Source: CALCCV01 sp964388665 (GTDB lineage: Bacteria; Bdellovibrionota; Bdellovibrionia; Bdellovibrionales; Bdellovibrionaceae). From it: a stretch of DNA of 26,866 bases. The stretch lies in the NCBI GenBank assembly GCA_964388665.1, contig CAYMBJ010000054.1:1-26866 (forward strand), written 5' to 3'. The notes under the pieces were generated by a model, which was not told where the DNA came from, made no database searches, and worked only from the letters and a program-made list of their open reading frames with translations. Positions 17,414 to 25,608 of this stretch are shown piece by piece. Within the stretch, counting starts at the first letter, position 1, and the number at the start of each line of letters is the position of its first letter. Made by a program: the position numbers and the translations under genes.

Positions 17414-17485
17414 TATTCTATTGGCCGGCAGATGAAAGCTCGTGTCAAGGGGTGTCTTTTGCTGCAAGAGGGCATAGAAGGTTGC

Positions 17486-18547
17486 ATGTCATATGACCAA
17501 AAGTACCCCCAAAAGATTCCCCAGAAGACTCACCAGAAAGCTCAACAAATGATGGCACAGAACACGCCGCCGAAGTCGCATCGGCAAAGCCCGAGCGCGG
17601 ATCATTTGCCCGATGTTTCCGGAGAGTCTTACATTAAATCAAAGCCCGGCACAAAAGGATCTGAAACTGCAATTGACAATCGCGTGAGTGGATTGGCGTG
17701 GGTGGGGATGCAGAACATTCCATTGCAAATTCTGCTTCCCTTTGAGGGCAAAGAAATTTTGGTTCTCGCCAATGCGCATGCACAGGTGAGTTTAAACAAA
17801 GGTTCTTCACGAGGCATTCACATGTCGCGGCTCTACGAAGCCTTGGACCTTCATTTGGCACTCAAAACATTGAGCCTACAAAGTATGAACAAGGTCACGC
17901 AATTATTTTTGGAGAGCCATCGCGATCTCTCCTCCAAGGCACGCCTTGTTTTGGAATTTTCCTTACCCATTATTAAAGCCACTCTAAAATCACAGCGAAC
18001 CACAAAGAGGTATTTTAAATTTCGTCTTCAGGCTTTGCGTTCTGAGAGTGGAAAGACCCAGTTGCTGGTGGAAACAATTGTGGATTACTCCTCGACCTGC
18101 CCGGCGTCCATGGCTCTTTCTGGAGCCTTGAATGCCGACACTTTTGCAAAAAACTTTGCCGACCGAGAGTTAATTCTTGAGGAAGTTAAAGATTGGCTCA
18201 AGAGTCATGAGTCGGGAATTGCCACCCCTCACGCCCAGCGCAGTCTAGCGAAAATCAAAGTTGCCGTGACTGAAGACTTTAATTATACGTTGCTGCCACT
18301 TTGGGTTGAAGAGGCTCTCGGCACTGCTGTGCAAACGATGGTGAAGCGAGAAGATGAGCAAGAATTTGCGCGCCTCAACGGCATGAATCCAATGTTTTGC
18401 GAAGATGCGGCTCGACTTGTGAGTGAAAAACTGCGACGCGAACCCCAAGTCTTGAGCCTAAATGCTCGTTTTGTTCATATAGAAAGCCTGCATCCACATG
18501 ATGCAGTCGCTGAAATAAAATGGAAGAAAACCATCTGTGAAAGTTAG
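17486..18547 (+). CDS. folE2: GTP cyclohydrolase IB (FolE2), 353 aa
   Basis: FolE2 makes 7,8-dihydroneopterin triphosphate from GTP, the first step of tetrahydrofolate synthesis and, in many bacteria, of queuosine synthesis. It is not strictly zinc dependent, unlike FolE. Family motifs seen are LPDVSGE at the start of the core, RGIHMSRLYEAL, the active-site cysteine region SSTCPASMAL (C205) and CEDAARLVSEKL near the end. The usual length is about 260-300 residues; the excess is an N-terminal extension of about 45 residues with a QK/PQK-like pattern (KYPQKIPQKTHQKAQQ). I chose the ATG at 17486 (GAAGG four bases upstream). The frame stays open much further upstream, but that part overlaps maf and is not real. 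ATG 17549 or 17552 would remove most of the extension. Confidence 0.93.
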   Translation: MSYDQKYPQKIPQKTHQKAQQMMAQNTPPKSHRQSPSADHLPDVSGESYIKSKPGTKGSETAIDNRVSGLAWVGMQNIPLQILLPFEGKEILVLANAHAQVSLNKGSSRGIHMSRLYEALDLHLALKTLSLQSMNKVTQLFLESHRDLSSKARLVLEFSLPIIKATLKSQRTTKRYFKFRLQALRSESGKTQLLVETIVDYSSTCPASMALSGALNADTFAKNFADRELILEEVKDWLKSHESGIATPHAQRSLAKIKVAVTEDFNYTLLPLWVEEALGTAVQTMVKREDEQEFARLNGMNPMFCEDAARLVSEKLRREPQVLSLNARFVHIESLHPHDAVAEIKWKKTICES

Positions 18548-18855
18548 TAAGTCTCCGCGCAGTCGTGAGCAAAGTAGCAATTGGTTCAGGGGTAAGGTTT
18601 TTTCAGGATATACACAATGGGTACACCATTAAAAACTGCAGATGACCAACAATAATAGCCTCAACTCGACAAAAATTTTTGGCCAAAAACGATAAAGCTC
18701 GAACCAGAAAGCCCAATCCGGCAATATTCTCGTTATTGCCAACCTCTTCTTTAATTTGTTGAATTCGGAGTTTTTCATTTGCAGATCCTCCGTGGCCCAT
18801 GGACAATCATAAGACTAAAAAAATATCAAATCAAACTAACGGTGTAGTACTAGAG
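18548..18855. other. Gap of 308 bases between folE2 and the giant lipoprotein gene
   Basis: The 3-prime ends of folE2 and the minus-strand lipoprotein gene face each other here. I see no convincing terminator hairpin. The only notable content is a short minus-strand frame with a strong Shine-Dalgarno (listed separately). Confidence 0.5.
18629..18778 (-). CDS. Possible 49-aa small protein with strong Shine-Dalgarno
   Basis: An ATG at 18778 is preceded by GGAGGA seven bases upstream, a strong initiation signal for a gap of this size. The frame encodes 49 residues, begins MKNSEFNKLKKRL and ends in a hydrophobic stretch (VELRLLLLVICSF), with many Trp and Phe residues between. It could be a small membrane-associated protein. 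A competing frame on the same strand (18603-18800 from an ATG, product ending MVYPLCIS) has no comparable site. No family is recognised, and a chance frame cannot be excluded. Confidence 0.35.
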   Translation of the reverse strand: MKNSEFNKLKKRLAITRILPDWAFWFELYRFWPKIFVELRLLLLVICSF

Positions 18856-21550
18856 TCATTTAGGAAGACGATTTAATCGATGATTGTCTTCATCTGAGAC
18901 ATAGATGAAGTTTGCATCTCCAGAGATTCCATGGGCGCTTGAAAATTGACCCATCCGATAACCAGCAGTATCATTGCCGCCTTGGCACCAACCTGGTGTG
19001 ACGATGGTGGCTCCTGCACATCCAGACTCTCCGGCCGTGGGCGAATTGCCAGGATAGACGGCCCCACGCCATCCCACCATTGTGCCCGTAGATAAATTCA
19101 TTTTCCAAACACGACTATAGGTGGTTCCGTATAGGTGAGTTCCATCTCCCCAAATCCCTGTATTGCTTTGATCGCTCCAGCCACTCAAGATGGCTCCATC
19201 ATTGGTCCAAGTGTGGATGTAGCTGCCAGTTGAGGTTCGCGCCGCTCCCAGCCAGTTTCCGGCAAATGAATATTTATCAATCCGACCATTGTAGTAATTT
19301 GAGACGTAGAGAAAGGACCCATCACTATATATTCCGCCGCGCCCATTGGCCCAAAACGCAAATCCACCGCCCCGGTCACCACCATAGTTGGCAACGGTCG
19401 CCGTACCGCCAATGCACCAACCACCTGTGGATACGTCATAGGTGCCATTAGATCCATAGGTGCAGCCACTTACCGGATTGGTTCCGATTCGACCCACCCA
19501 ACCATTGAAGGCGCCAGTGGTCGCATTGTAGGACACGACTCTGTGATTCCCGCTATCGACAACATAAAGATTCCCGTTGACGTAGGTGATTGCCGTAGGA
19601 CCGCTTAAAGAGCCGTCGTCGCTGCCTGATGTACTGATTCCAGCATTGCACCAGCCAGGCGTGAAAGTTCCCACCGGGGCTCCCGAACATCCCACGTCTC
19701 CCGAGGTTGGCGAAATGGAAATCCTGCCAATCCAGCCAGCAGGTAAACCTGTCGCTTTGTTGAATCTCATGATTCGATGATAATACAAATCTGCAACATA
19801 CAAATAGGTGCTGTCGCCGGTAATGCCAATGGGAGTGTAGAAGAGGCCCGGAGTAGTGTAGTTGATCATATAATTCCACAAGTAGCTTGGATTGAAAAGA
19901 GCTCCAAGGCACCAACCTGGTGACGGACCCATGGCAATTGCCGATGTGCAACCAGGATCACCTCCCGTTGGTACACTTGTTATTCCACCAATCGAGCCCA
20001 CCAACTCGCCGGTTAATTTATTTATTTTTTTAACTCGGCTGGCACTGATCTCTGTCAGATAAATGAAGTTCCCATCCGTATAGGATCCTGCAGGTGACCA
20101 CATCGAGCGATCATCAAATCCATATTTCTGTGCAAACGCAGTGGAGTCATTGGACCAACTGAGTGGACTTGTGCTTTGAAAAGCCAAAGTTCCCGAAAAG
20201 GTACCGGTGTCGATGTCATATCGCTTGATCGCTGGATGATTGCCCCCTTGGCCGACTAAAAAATTTCCTAAAGGATCAATTGCGATCGCGGTTGCCTGAC
20301 TAAAGGACCTTTCAGATAGACCGTATTTGGCTGTACCACCTAGGCACCAGCCCGGGGTATCGTCGTTTGGCGCGAGTGTCGAGCATCCGGGATCTGCGCC
20401 AGACATCGAGGCATTGTTGCTGACCTTTCCCATCCAGCTCAATACGAGGCCAGTTGCTGGATCCACCTTCAGGATTCTATTGTAATCGGCCACAATCAAG
20501 TTTGTGCCATCGTACTTCATGCCAAGTGGACTGGTCCAATTGAAAGACAAATTGGGCAACAGACCTGTGTATGCGCCCGAAGTCAGATCGTAGGTATTGA
20601 TCCCACCGCCGCTGTCAGTAAAAGAAGTGTACAACGAGTTTCCAATGACAATTAGACTCTGGGGATCGTTTACGCCACCGCCCCCAGCATAGCTGCGAGG
20701 ATTTACCTGTTTGTAATCTCCGCCCAGGCACCACCCCGGTGTCACCGAATTGCCACCCGTGCTCGTACAGTTGGCCGCACCTCCTGTTGGCGTCGTCGTA
20801 TTCACAACTCCAATCCATCCAGTGAAGGCGCCACTCGCCGCATCAAAACGATAGATGGCCCCACGCACTCCCGCATACAAATACCCACTGTGGACGGTCA
20901 AGGAGGTGGGATAGCGAAAGCCTCCGTCACCAAGAAAATTATTGTAGGTTGTCGACCCGCCCATGCACCAGCCGGGCGTTGCATTTCCTGAAGTCGTTGA
21001 GGTGCAGGCGGGCGGGCCACCGGGCGCTGAACCCGTGGGAGGCGCATTGACGGTGCCTATCCATCCTGAAAAAGCTCCCGTGTCGGCTCGGTATCGCATG
21101 ATGGTGTGACCATAAAAACTCGCGACGTAAACATAGGTTTCATCAACAGCAACGCCTCTGGGATAGTACATAACTCCATTGGCATTGTTGCCGCTTGCAT
21201 AGGAAGAGCCACCGATGCACCAACCTGGCAGTACAGTTGCATTTGTTGTCGCAATGCAAAGTGCGGCACTTGGAGTTGCTAGCGAGCTCCCCTTAACACC
21301 GATGCCTCCTGCTGACGTGAATCCGCCTACCCATCCAACGTAGGTTTGATTCTGGTAGTCGTATTTCAATACGCGGTGAGAGTTGTAATCGGCAACATAG
21401 AGATACCGCTTGGCCGCATCAAATGTCATATCATAGACACTAGAAGTACCATCAGCACGTGCTGCTACGGGAGAACCGCCACTCATGAACCAAAATTGAT
21501 TGCCATTTGAATCCACATTTGTGCCTTGAGTACCAATCCACCCAGGAGCA
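18856..21550 (-). repeat. Twelve tandem NHL-like propeller blades with cysteine loops
   Basis: I count 12 copies of a blade with the pattern (L/I)Y(V/A)xDxxxxR(I/V)xxY/Fxxx(T)GxxxGWxG. NHL propellers usually have six blades, so two six-bladed propellers in tandem is the natural reading. Linkers 1-2, 2-3, 3-4, 5-6, 7-8, 8-9, 9-10 and 11-12 carry a loop with two cysteines ending in (P/G)GWC(x)(G/A)G; linkers 4-5, 6-7 and 10-11 do not. Confidence 0.75.
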
Positions 21551-24500
21551 GCAGTCACCGCAAAGGCAAAACTTCCAGGATCTAAAATTGATTCATTATC
21601 AGTTGCAGAAAAATTAAGTCCAGCCTCAGGATACTGTCCTTTAAAATAGAACGGAAACACACTTTGGCCCTGTGTAAAAGCAAAGCTAGTGATAGGCGTT
21701 GCACAGGCACTGTCAGAATAGAAAGCTCCCGCTGTGCCTGCTCCATTCAAAGTGCCGTTGATGGGAGTGATCGCTGCCGTTACCGTTCCCACTCCATCTA
21801 CAGTTTCAATATTGAAGGGTCCAGCGCAAACTGTATTGGCTGCAGTACCCGGAATGGGTCCCACGATAGCGAATGCCGAGGGCGAAACACCCACACTTAA
21901 GGTATCAGAGTTGGACATCTTTCCGGCTGGATCTGTCAAAAATACACTTAAGGTTTCAGCTAAATTGTCTTTCAAGTAAACCACAGTCGATGTCGCATTC
22001 TGAGGAATCACCACCGTGGTCTGACTGCCGCTGCCACCACAGGTTGGAGAACTATAAAACATCGCAGAGGCACTGGATGTTAAGCCATCCACAGCCAGTG
22101 ACGTATTGCTGGATGGAGGCACTTGATTTCCAGCAGCATCTTTTAGTGCAATTGTAAAAGCGCTAGAGCATCGCCCCGCCACCACACTCGACGGACCCGA
22201 AAAAAAGATTGTCGAAGGCAAAATCTCCACTGGCTGTAGCCCCGATGTAGCCACCATATTTCCACTGGCATCAGCTATACTCAAATTGAGGCTTTCTGAT
22301 TTGTTATCTTTTAAATACACATAAATATCTGTGCCTGCACCAAATGTGATCGGCAATTCAACATTGGTCGCCACAAGAGGGATCGTACAAGCGGAGTCAG
22401 AATACAAGGTAGCGTTAGAGCCAACAATGCCTCCTATGATAACTGGAGTAATTGCAAAGAGCGGTCCCGAAGACCCATTTTCGCCCGCCGGCGTGATGAC
22501 TATCGGTGACGAGCACTCTCCCGATACGACCGAGAGCGGAGTGCCCGGTGCCATTGGTGGCGGCGCCTCAGCCAGGAGACGGATCTTGCTAGGTGAAATC
22601 TTAAATACATAACTCCCTGGGGCCATGACGCCTGATGAATCTGTGGCTGCTAAGTTTGAAGACTCAGATTTTGAGTCTTTCAGATAGTAGGTTTTCGTGT
22701 TGGTACCAGCCGTAAAAGTGATAGTAGAGGAAATCGGTGATCCTGCACAGCTGCTGCTCGTATACAGTCCTGCACTTCCCAGCCCAGATAGCAATACCGG
22801 CGTATTTTGCAATGTATTGGTTGGATTGCCACCATCATCCTGGAGTTGTACAGTAATTGCCGCTGAACAGGCACCAGATAGAGTACTCTCTGGACCAGTG
22901 ATTTTTATTTTCTTAGGTGTCCCAGCTGTCACATTGAAGGAATTGCTGTACGCGGTTGTCAGTGAGCTCGCGCTTGCTACAATTTTATAGCCCGTTTGAG
23001 TCTTGTCGATGCCCAAACCCACAAAACTCGCTATTCCATTTACCGCAGCAACTGTCGTTGTCCCGAGAAGTGAGGCCCCGTTGGTATTGGAGGCAATTGA
23101 AAGTGAAACTTCGGCGTTGGCAGAAGGCCCTGTCATTACAACATTTCCCTGCGCATCTTGGATGGCCACCATGATTAGCGATAGTCCATTTGCACCCGAA
23201 GGTGAGTTCACAGGCTGTTGCGAAAATCCCAATTTAGTGGCGACGCCCGGCGCGAAAGGTGCCAGAGTTGTCACGTCGGTAAGCCCGGAAGGCGAAGAAA
23301 TCCTCAGCGTACGGTACGGAGGAAGAGAATCTGCAACTGTTGAAGCAATGGCGCCAGACGAAACACCCAAAGCATTGGTATTTTGCGATGGCTGACTAAT
23401 GATATCTCCACTAATGGAAGATGCGAACGTGGGCTTAACTCCTGAAATCGCATTTCCATAGTCATCTTGCAATGTAATTTGTACCGAATAGGCCGAGAAT
23501 CCATTGGCTGTAAGTACCGGGCTTGGCGGAACCTCTGGCGTAATTTTTATTGAACTGAGCGTTGGCGAAACCTTGCCCGGTGCAATCGTGAAAGGCTCTG
23601 AATCTACTGTGAGCTCCGGAGAGCCATTCAGTTGTGCCGAAGTATCCGGTTTTGTCGCAGAAATGATCTTTGTTCCTGCCTCCTGTATATTGATACCAGA
23701 AAAGGTTGCAATGCCAGCAATGGCCGAGACAGTCGCCGCACCAGAGATTGTACCCTGAGTCGGAGAGAGCGCCGCCAACGAGAGCGTAATCGGGGCGGTC
23801 GAATCGACACCGGCGGTGATCACATTTCCATCTGCATCTAAAATTTTGACCACTGGTTGATTTGCCAGCGCGATACCGGCAATTGAACTCGTTGGTTGAA
23901 TTTCAAACTGCAAATGACTTGCCTCACCCATTGGTGTGAAGCTGACTGTCGCAGAGTTGTTATCAATAACACCGCCTACGACTAGCGCGGTTTTGCAGAT
24001 ATAACGAGTGCCCGCAACAAGATTTTTCAATGTGTACGAAGTTACACTTGTGTTGGTTTGCTCATACATCAATTCAAATTCGGCACTTGCAGAAGTTTTG
24101 CAATAAATATTCACATAGTCAGCATCCATGGCGCTGTTGTACTTTAATATCGCAGAATTTCCATTTAAGATATCGCTAGAAAGAATGCCTCCATAGGGAA
24201 TTCCAGGAACATCCAATTTATTTCCGTCCTCCTTACCATCGGCATCAGCAGCCCTAACTCTAAAATAGTAAAGCTTCTGTTCAAGTAAATTGGTAAGAAA
24301 GACTTCTTCCGCTGGCGCTGGAACTGTTTTAATGAGTGTCGGTTTAAATTTCAACGTAGTGTCATATATATTGTAGGCAACAACCCGGCTATCGCTAGAT
24401 GCCGTCCATTTGATCCTAACTTTATTTGAAGCAGCAGTCTCTACCACTGTTGCTCCCACGAAATCTTGATATTGATTTACAGAGGGACCTTGAGTTGCAT

Positions 24501-24624
24501 TGGTTGGCATTGGAGTTTCCTGTGGCAGGCAACCACTCAAAAGCGAAATCAGCAAAACCATCCCAGCACCGTATCGTTGGCCACGTCGCTGCAGCCTATT
24601 GCCGCACTCAACTAAAAAGCGCAT
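18856..24624 (-). CDS. Giant lipoprotein with fibronectin-III-like, Ig-like and 12-blade NHL-like propeller modules, 1922 aa
   Basis: This is a predicted surface or periplasmic lipoprotein. The N-terminus has basic residues, a hydrophobic core and a lipobox LLSGC, with C32 as the lipidated cysteine; residue +2 is Leu, which in E. coli rules favours outer-membrane sorting. Domains in order: two fibronectin-III-like domains (about 50-145 and 149-232), three Ig/invasin-like modules (about 234-352, 352-460, 460-569), four related modules with a recurrent cysteine pattern (about 569-1026), and 12 NHL-like blades (about 1026-1922). Blades read like YLYVADYNSHRVLKYD followed by GxxxGWxG, and the protein ends inside the last blade (DNHRLNRLPK). 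The function is unknown; adhesion or ligand binding is a guess from architecture. The ATG at 24624 is preferred, while the TTG at 24639 has AGGAG about nine bases upstream and is a real alternative. Confidence 0.9.
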   Translation of the reverse strand: MRFLVECGNRLQRRGQRYGAGMVLLISLLSGCLPQETPMPTNATQGPSVNQYQDFVGATVVETAASNKVRIKWTASSDSRVVAYNIYDTTLKFKPTLIKTVPAPAEEVFLTNLLEQKLYYFRVRAADADGKEDGNKLDVPGIPYGGILSSDILNGNSAILKYNSAMDADYVNIYCKTSASAEFELMYEQTNTSVTSYTLKNLVAGTRYICKTALVVGGVIDNNSATVSFTPMGEASHLQFEIQPTSSIAGIALANQPVVKILDADGNVITAGVDSTAPITLSLAALSPTQGTISGAATVSAIAGIATFSGINIQEAGTKIISATKPDTSAQLNGSPELTVDSEPFTIAPGKVSPTLSSIKITPEVPPSPVLTANGFSAYSVQITLQDDYGNAISGVKPTFASSISGDIISQPSQNTNALGVSSGAIASTVADSLPPYRTLRISSPSGLTDVTTLAPFAPGVATKLGFSQQPVNSPSGANGLSLIMVAIQDAQGNVVMTGPSANAEVSLSIASNTNGASLLGTTTVAAVNGIASFVGLGIDKTQTGYKIVASASSLTTAYSNSFNVTAGTPKKIKITGPESTLSGACSAAITVQLQDDGGNPTNTLQNTPVLLSGLGSAGLYTSSSCAGSPISSTITFTAGTNTKTYYLKDSKSESSNLAATDSSGVMAPGSYVFKISPSKIRLLAEAPPPMAPGTPLSVVSGECSSPIVITPAGENGSSGPLFAITPVIIGGIVGSNATLYSDSACTIPLVATNVELPITFGAGTDIYVYLKDNKSESLNLSIADASGNMVATSGLQPVEILPSTIFFSGPSSVVAGRCSSAFTIALKDAAGNQVPPSSNTSLAVDGLTSSASAMFYSSPTCGGSGSQTTVVIPQNATSTVVYLKDNLAETLSVFLTDPAGKMSNSDTLSVGVSPSAFAIVGPIPGTAANTVCAGPFNIETVDGVGTVTAAITPINGTLNGAGTAGAFYSDSACATPITSFAFTQGQSVFPFYFKGQYPEAGLNFSATDNESILDPGSFAFAVTAAPGWIGTQGTNVDSNGNQFWFMSGGSPVAARADGTSSVYDMTFDAAKRYLYVADYNSHRVLKYDYQNQTYVGWVGGFTSAGGIGVKGSSLATPSAALCIATTNATVLPGWCIGGSSYASGNNANGVMYYPRGVAVDETYVYVASFYGHTIMRYRADTGAFSGWIGTVNAPPTGSAPGGPPACTSTTSGNATPGWCMGGSTTYNNFLGDGGFRYPTSLTVHSGYLYAGVRGAIYRFDAASGAFTGWIGVVNTTTPTGGAANCTSTGGNSVTPGWCLGGDYKQVNPRSYAGGGGVNDPQSLIVIGNSLYTSFTDSGGGINTYDLTSGAYTGLLPNLSFNWTSPLGMKYDGTNLIVADYNRILKVDPATGLVLSWMGKVSNNASMSGADPGCSTLAPNDDTPGWCLGGTAKYGLSERSFSQATAIAIDPLGNFLVGQGGNHPAIKRYDIDTGTFSGTLAFQSTSPLSWSNDSTAFAQKYGFDDRSMWSPAGSYTDGNFIYLTEISASRVKKINKLTGELVGSIGGITSVPTGGDPGCTSAIAMGPSPGWCLGALFNPSYLWNYMINYTTPGLFYTPIGITGDSTYLYVADLYYHRIMRFNKATGLPAGWIGRISISPTSGDVGCSGAPVGTFTPGWCNAGISTSGSDDGSLSGPTAITYVNGNLYVVDSGNHRVVSYNATTGAFNGWVGRIGTNPVSGCTYGSNGTYDVSTGGWCIGGTATVANYGGDRGGGFAFWANGRGGIYSDGSFLYVSNYYNGRIDKYSFAGNWLGAARTSTGSYIHTWTNDGAILSGWSDQSNTGIWGDGTHLYGTTYSRVWKMNLSTGTMVGWRGAVYPGNSPTAGESGCAGATIVTPGWCQGGNDTAGYRMGQFSSAHGISGDANFIYVSDEDNHRLNRLPK
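21550..22920 (-). repeat. Four tandem Ig-like modules sharing a cysteine pattern
   Basis: Four modules of roughly 110-125 residues each start with a KIxxxGP-like strand and a cysteine about 10-20 residues in. They continue with a second cysteine in a motif like LYSDSACTxPI and then usually YLKDxxSESLNLSxxDxSG. The paired cysteines suggest a disulfide per module, consistent with export. The last copy is the most diverged (YFKGQYPEAGLNFSATD). Confidence 0.75.
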
Positions 24625-24692
24625 ATAATACTCAGTCAACTAAGCGAACTCCTGTAATAATGCTACGCAGAATGTACGATGTGGAACCTATA

Positions 24693-24707
24693 TTCCAGTG
24701 TCTGGAA
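24693..24707. repeat. Inverted repeat upstream of the lipoprotein gene, possible operator
   Basis: TTCCAG-TGT-CTGGAA is a perfect six-base inverted repeat with a three-base centre, about 54 bases upstream of the TTG and 69 of the ATG of the lipoprotein gene. A further half-site, TCCAG at 24713-24717, follows. Position and symmetry fit a regulator binding site, but no regulator is identified. Confidence 0.4.
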
Positions 24708-24813
24708 AATACTCCAGGCCACATAAATTCTGCCATCTTCTCCGCTTTTAAATATCGGATAGGCTGGGAATTTCCTTGAGCACTCTAGATACATTTTTAA
24801 AGAAACTAACTAA

Positions 24814-24870
24814 GATTCGTATCACAATTGGAAATCGAACTATGATTCGTATCACAATTGGAAATCGAAC
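24814..24870. repeat. Two exact 27-base direct repeats with a 30-base period
   Basis: The copies at 24814-24840 and 24844-24870 are identical over 27 bases, each starting GATTCGTATC and ending AAATCGAAC, separated by TAT. The 30-base period is about three helical turns and also in frame: one plus-strand frame (TTG 24776 to TGA 24934, 52 codons) reads IRITIGNRT twice. It lies 190-246 bases upstream of the lipoprotein start. Confidence 0.9.
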
Positions 24871-24948
24871 AGGAATTGTAAAAGTTGAAATTTCATTTGA
24901 ATTGATCGGCTATCTCGATCCCTTCGTTTTATGAACTTGTCCACTTGA

Positions 24949-25369
24949 TTGTTTCAAGATAACGACATCCTACGATTAACTTTAATGGTGCCTAGTCTCA
25001 ACTCGAATATTGAGACAATTACCTTTGAGGCAAAGCGCGCCACAATGACCAAGTCGGCGGTGCCCACAGTTTTTGCCTGCCAAAGCTTTAGTTCCCCTAA
25101 AGTGAAGTTAGGAAAAGATCAGCATCAATTCAATTTTGATGAATTGAACTACCACTTTGGATTTTGCGTTTTCATCAGATGGGTTATTTGGTGGGGATGG
25201 CCAACAGAAACAAGTTGTGATATGCAACATACAACCAAAGATGACTCAGCAAACGATCGGGCCGCTTGGTCGTGCACCAGGTTTTTCTCGCCAAGCGATT
25301 GATTTTGGCCCGCAACATGGCGCAGGTGTGATTGATGCTAAAGATGGGATCAAAAACAATCTTCTTTAG
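24949..25369 (+). pseudogene. Possible frameshifted gene remnant
   Basis: Two overlapping plus-strand frames (24949-25302 and 25157-25369) each have one half that looks protein-like. The first reads sensibly up to FDELNYHFGF near 25161. The second continues from FAFSSDGLFGGDGQQKQ to the stop at 25369, including PGFSRQAIDFGPQHGAG. Joining them needs one frameshift near 25160-25170. Past that point the first frame becomes Trp/Cys-rich and unlikely. No family is recognised and no good start site is seen, so this may be a decayed gene or chance. Confidence 0.3.
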
Positions 25370-25608
25370 TTCGCCCTGTCCAACGACACAACCCTTGCGC
25401 CCCTGAAACACTACATGCTCTCACTGGAGACCTTTCATCAACGCGCATGCTGAGGCCTGCAATTTCTTTATTACAGCTCAATCAGATCATTCACGGCTAA
25501 GACCTTTTCCGATCCATAAATCGGTTTCACATAAGAAGGGACCAGTTAATGATTGATTGGTCAAATGTAGCTTTAATAAAATCTGCCCTCAACTTTTTTT
25601 GGCGAAAG

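Larger units (their letters stand above)
24640..25608. other. About 970 bases without a convincing intact gene
   Basis: Between the start of the lipoprotein gene and the end of the serine-protease gene I find no intact recognisable gene. The stretch holds an inverted repeat near the lipoprotein start, a 27-base tandem direct repeat, and two overlapping plus-strand frames that may be one broken gene. From about 25370 to 25600 I see nothing distinctive. Any promoter of the lipoprotein gene should lie in its left part. Confidence 0.6.

Noticed and set aside
17018..17485. Upstream part of the long open frame that ends with folE2
   Set aside because: It lies antisense to the well-supported maf gene, shows no FolE2 similarity and has no family motifs. 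The FolE2 core starts far downstream, so the gene start was moved to 17486.
18603..18800. 66-codon minus-strand frame overlapping the 49-codon frame
   Set aside because: It lacks a Shine-Dalgarno at its ATG, while the overlapping frame has GGAGGA at good spacing. It cannot be excluded, but the evidence is weaker.
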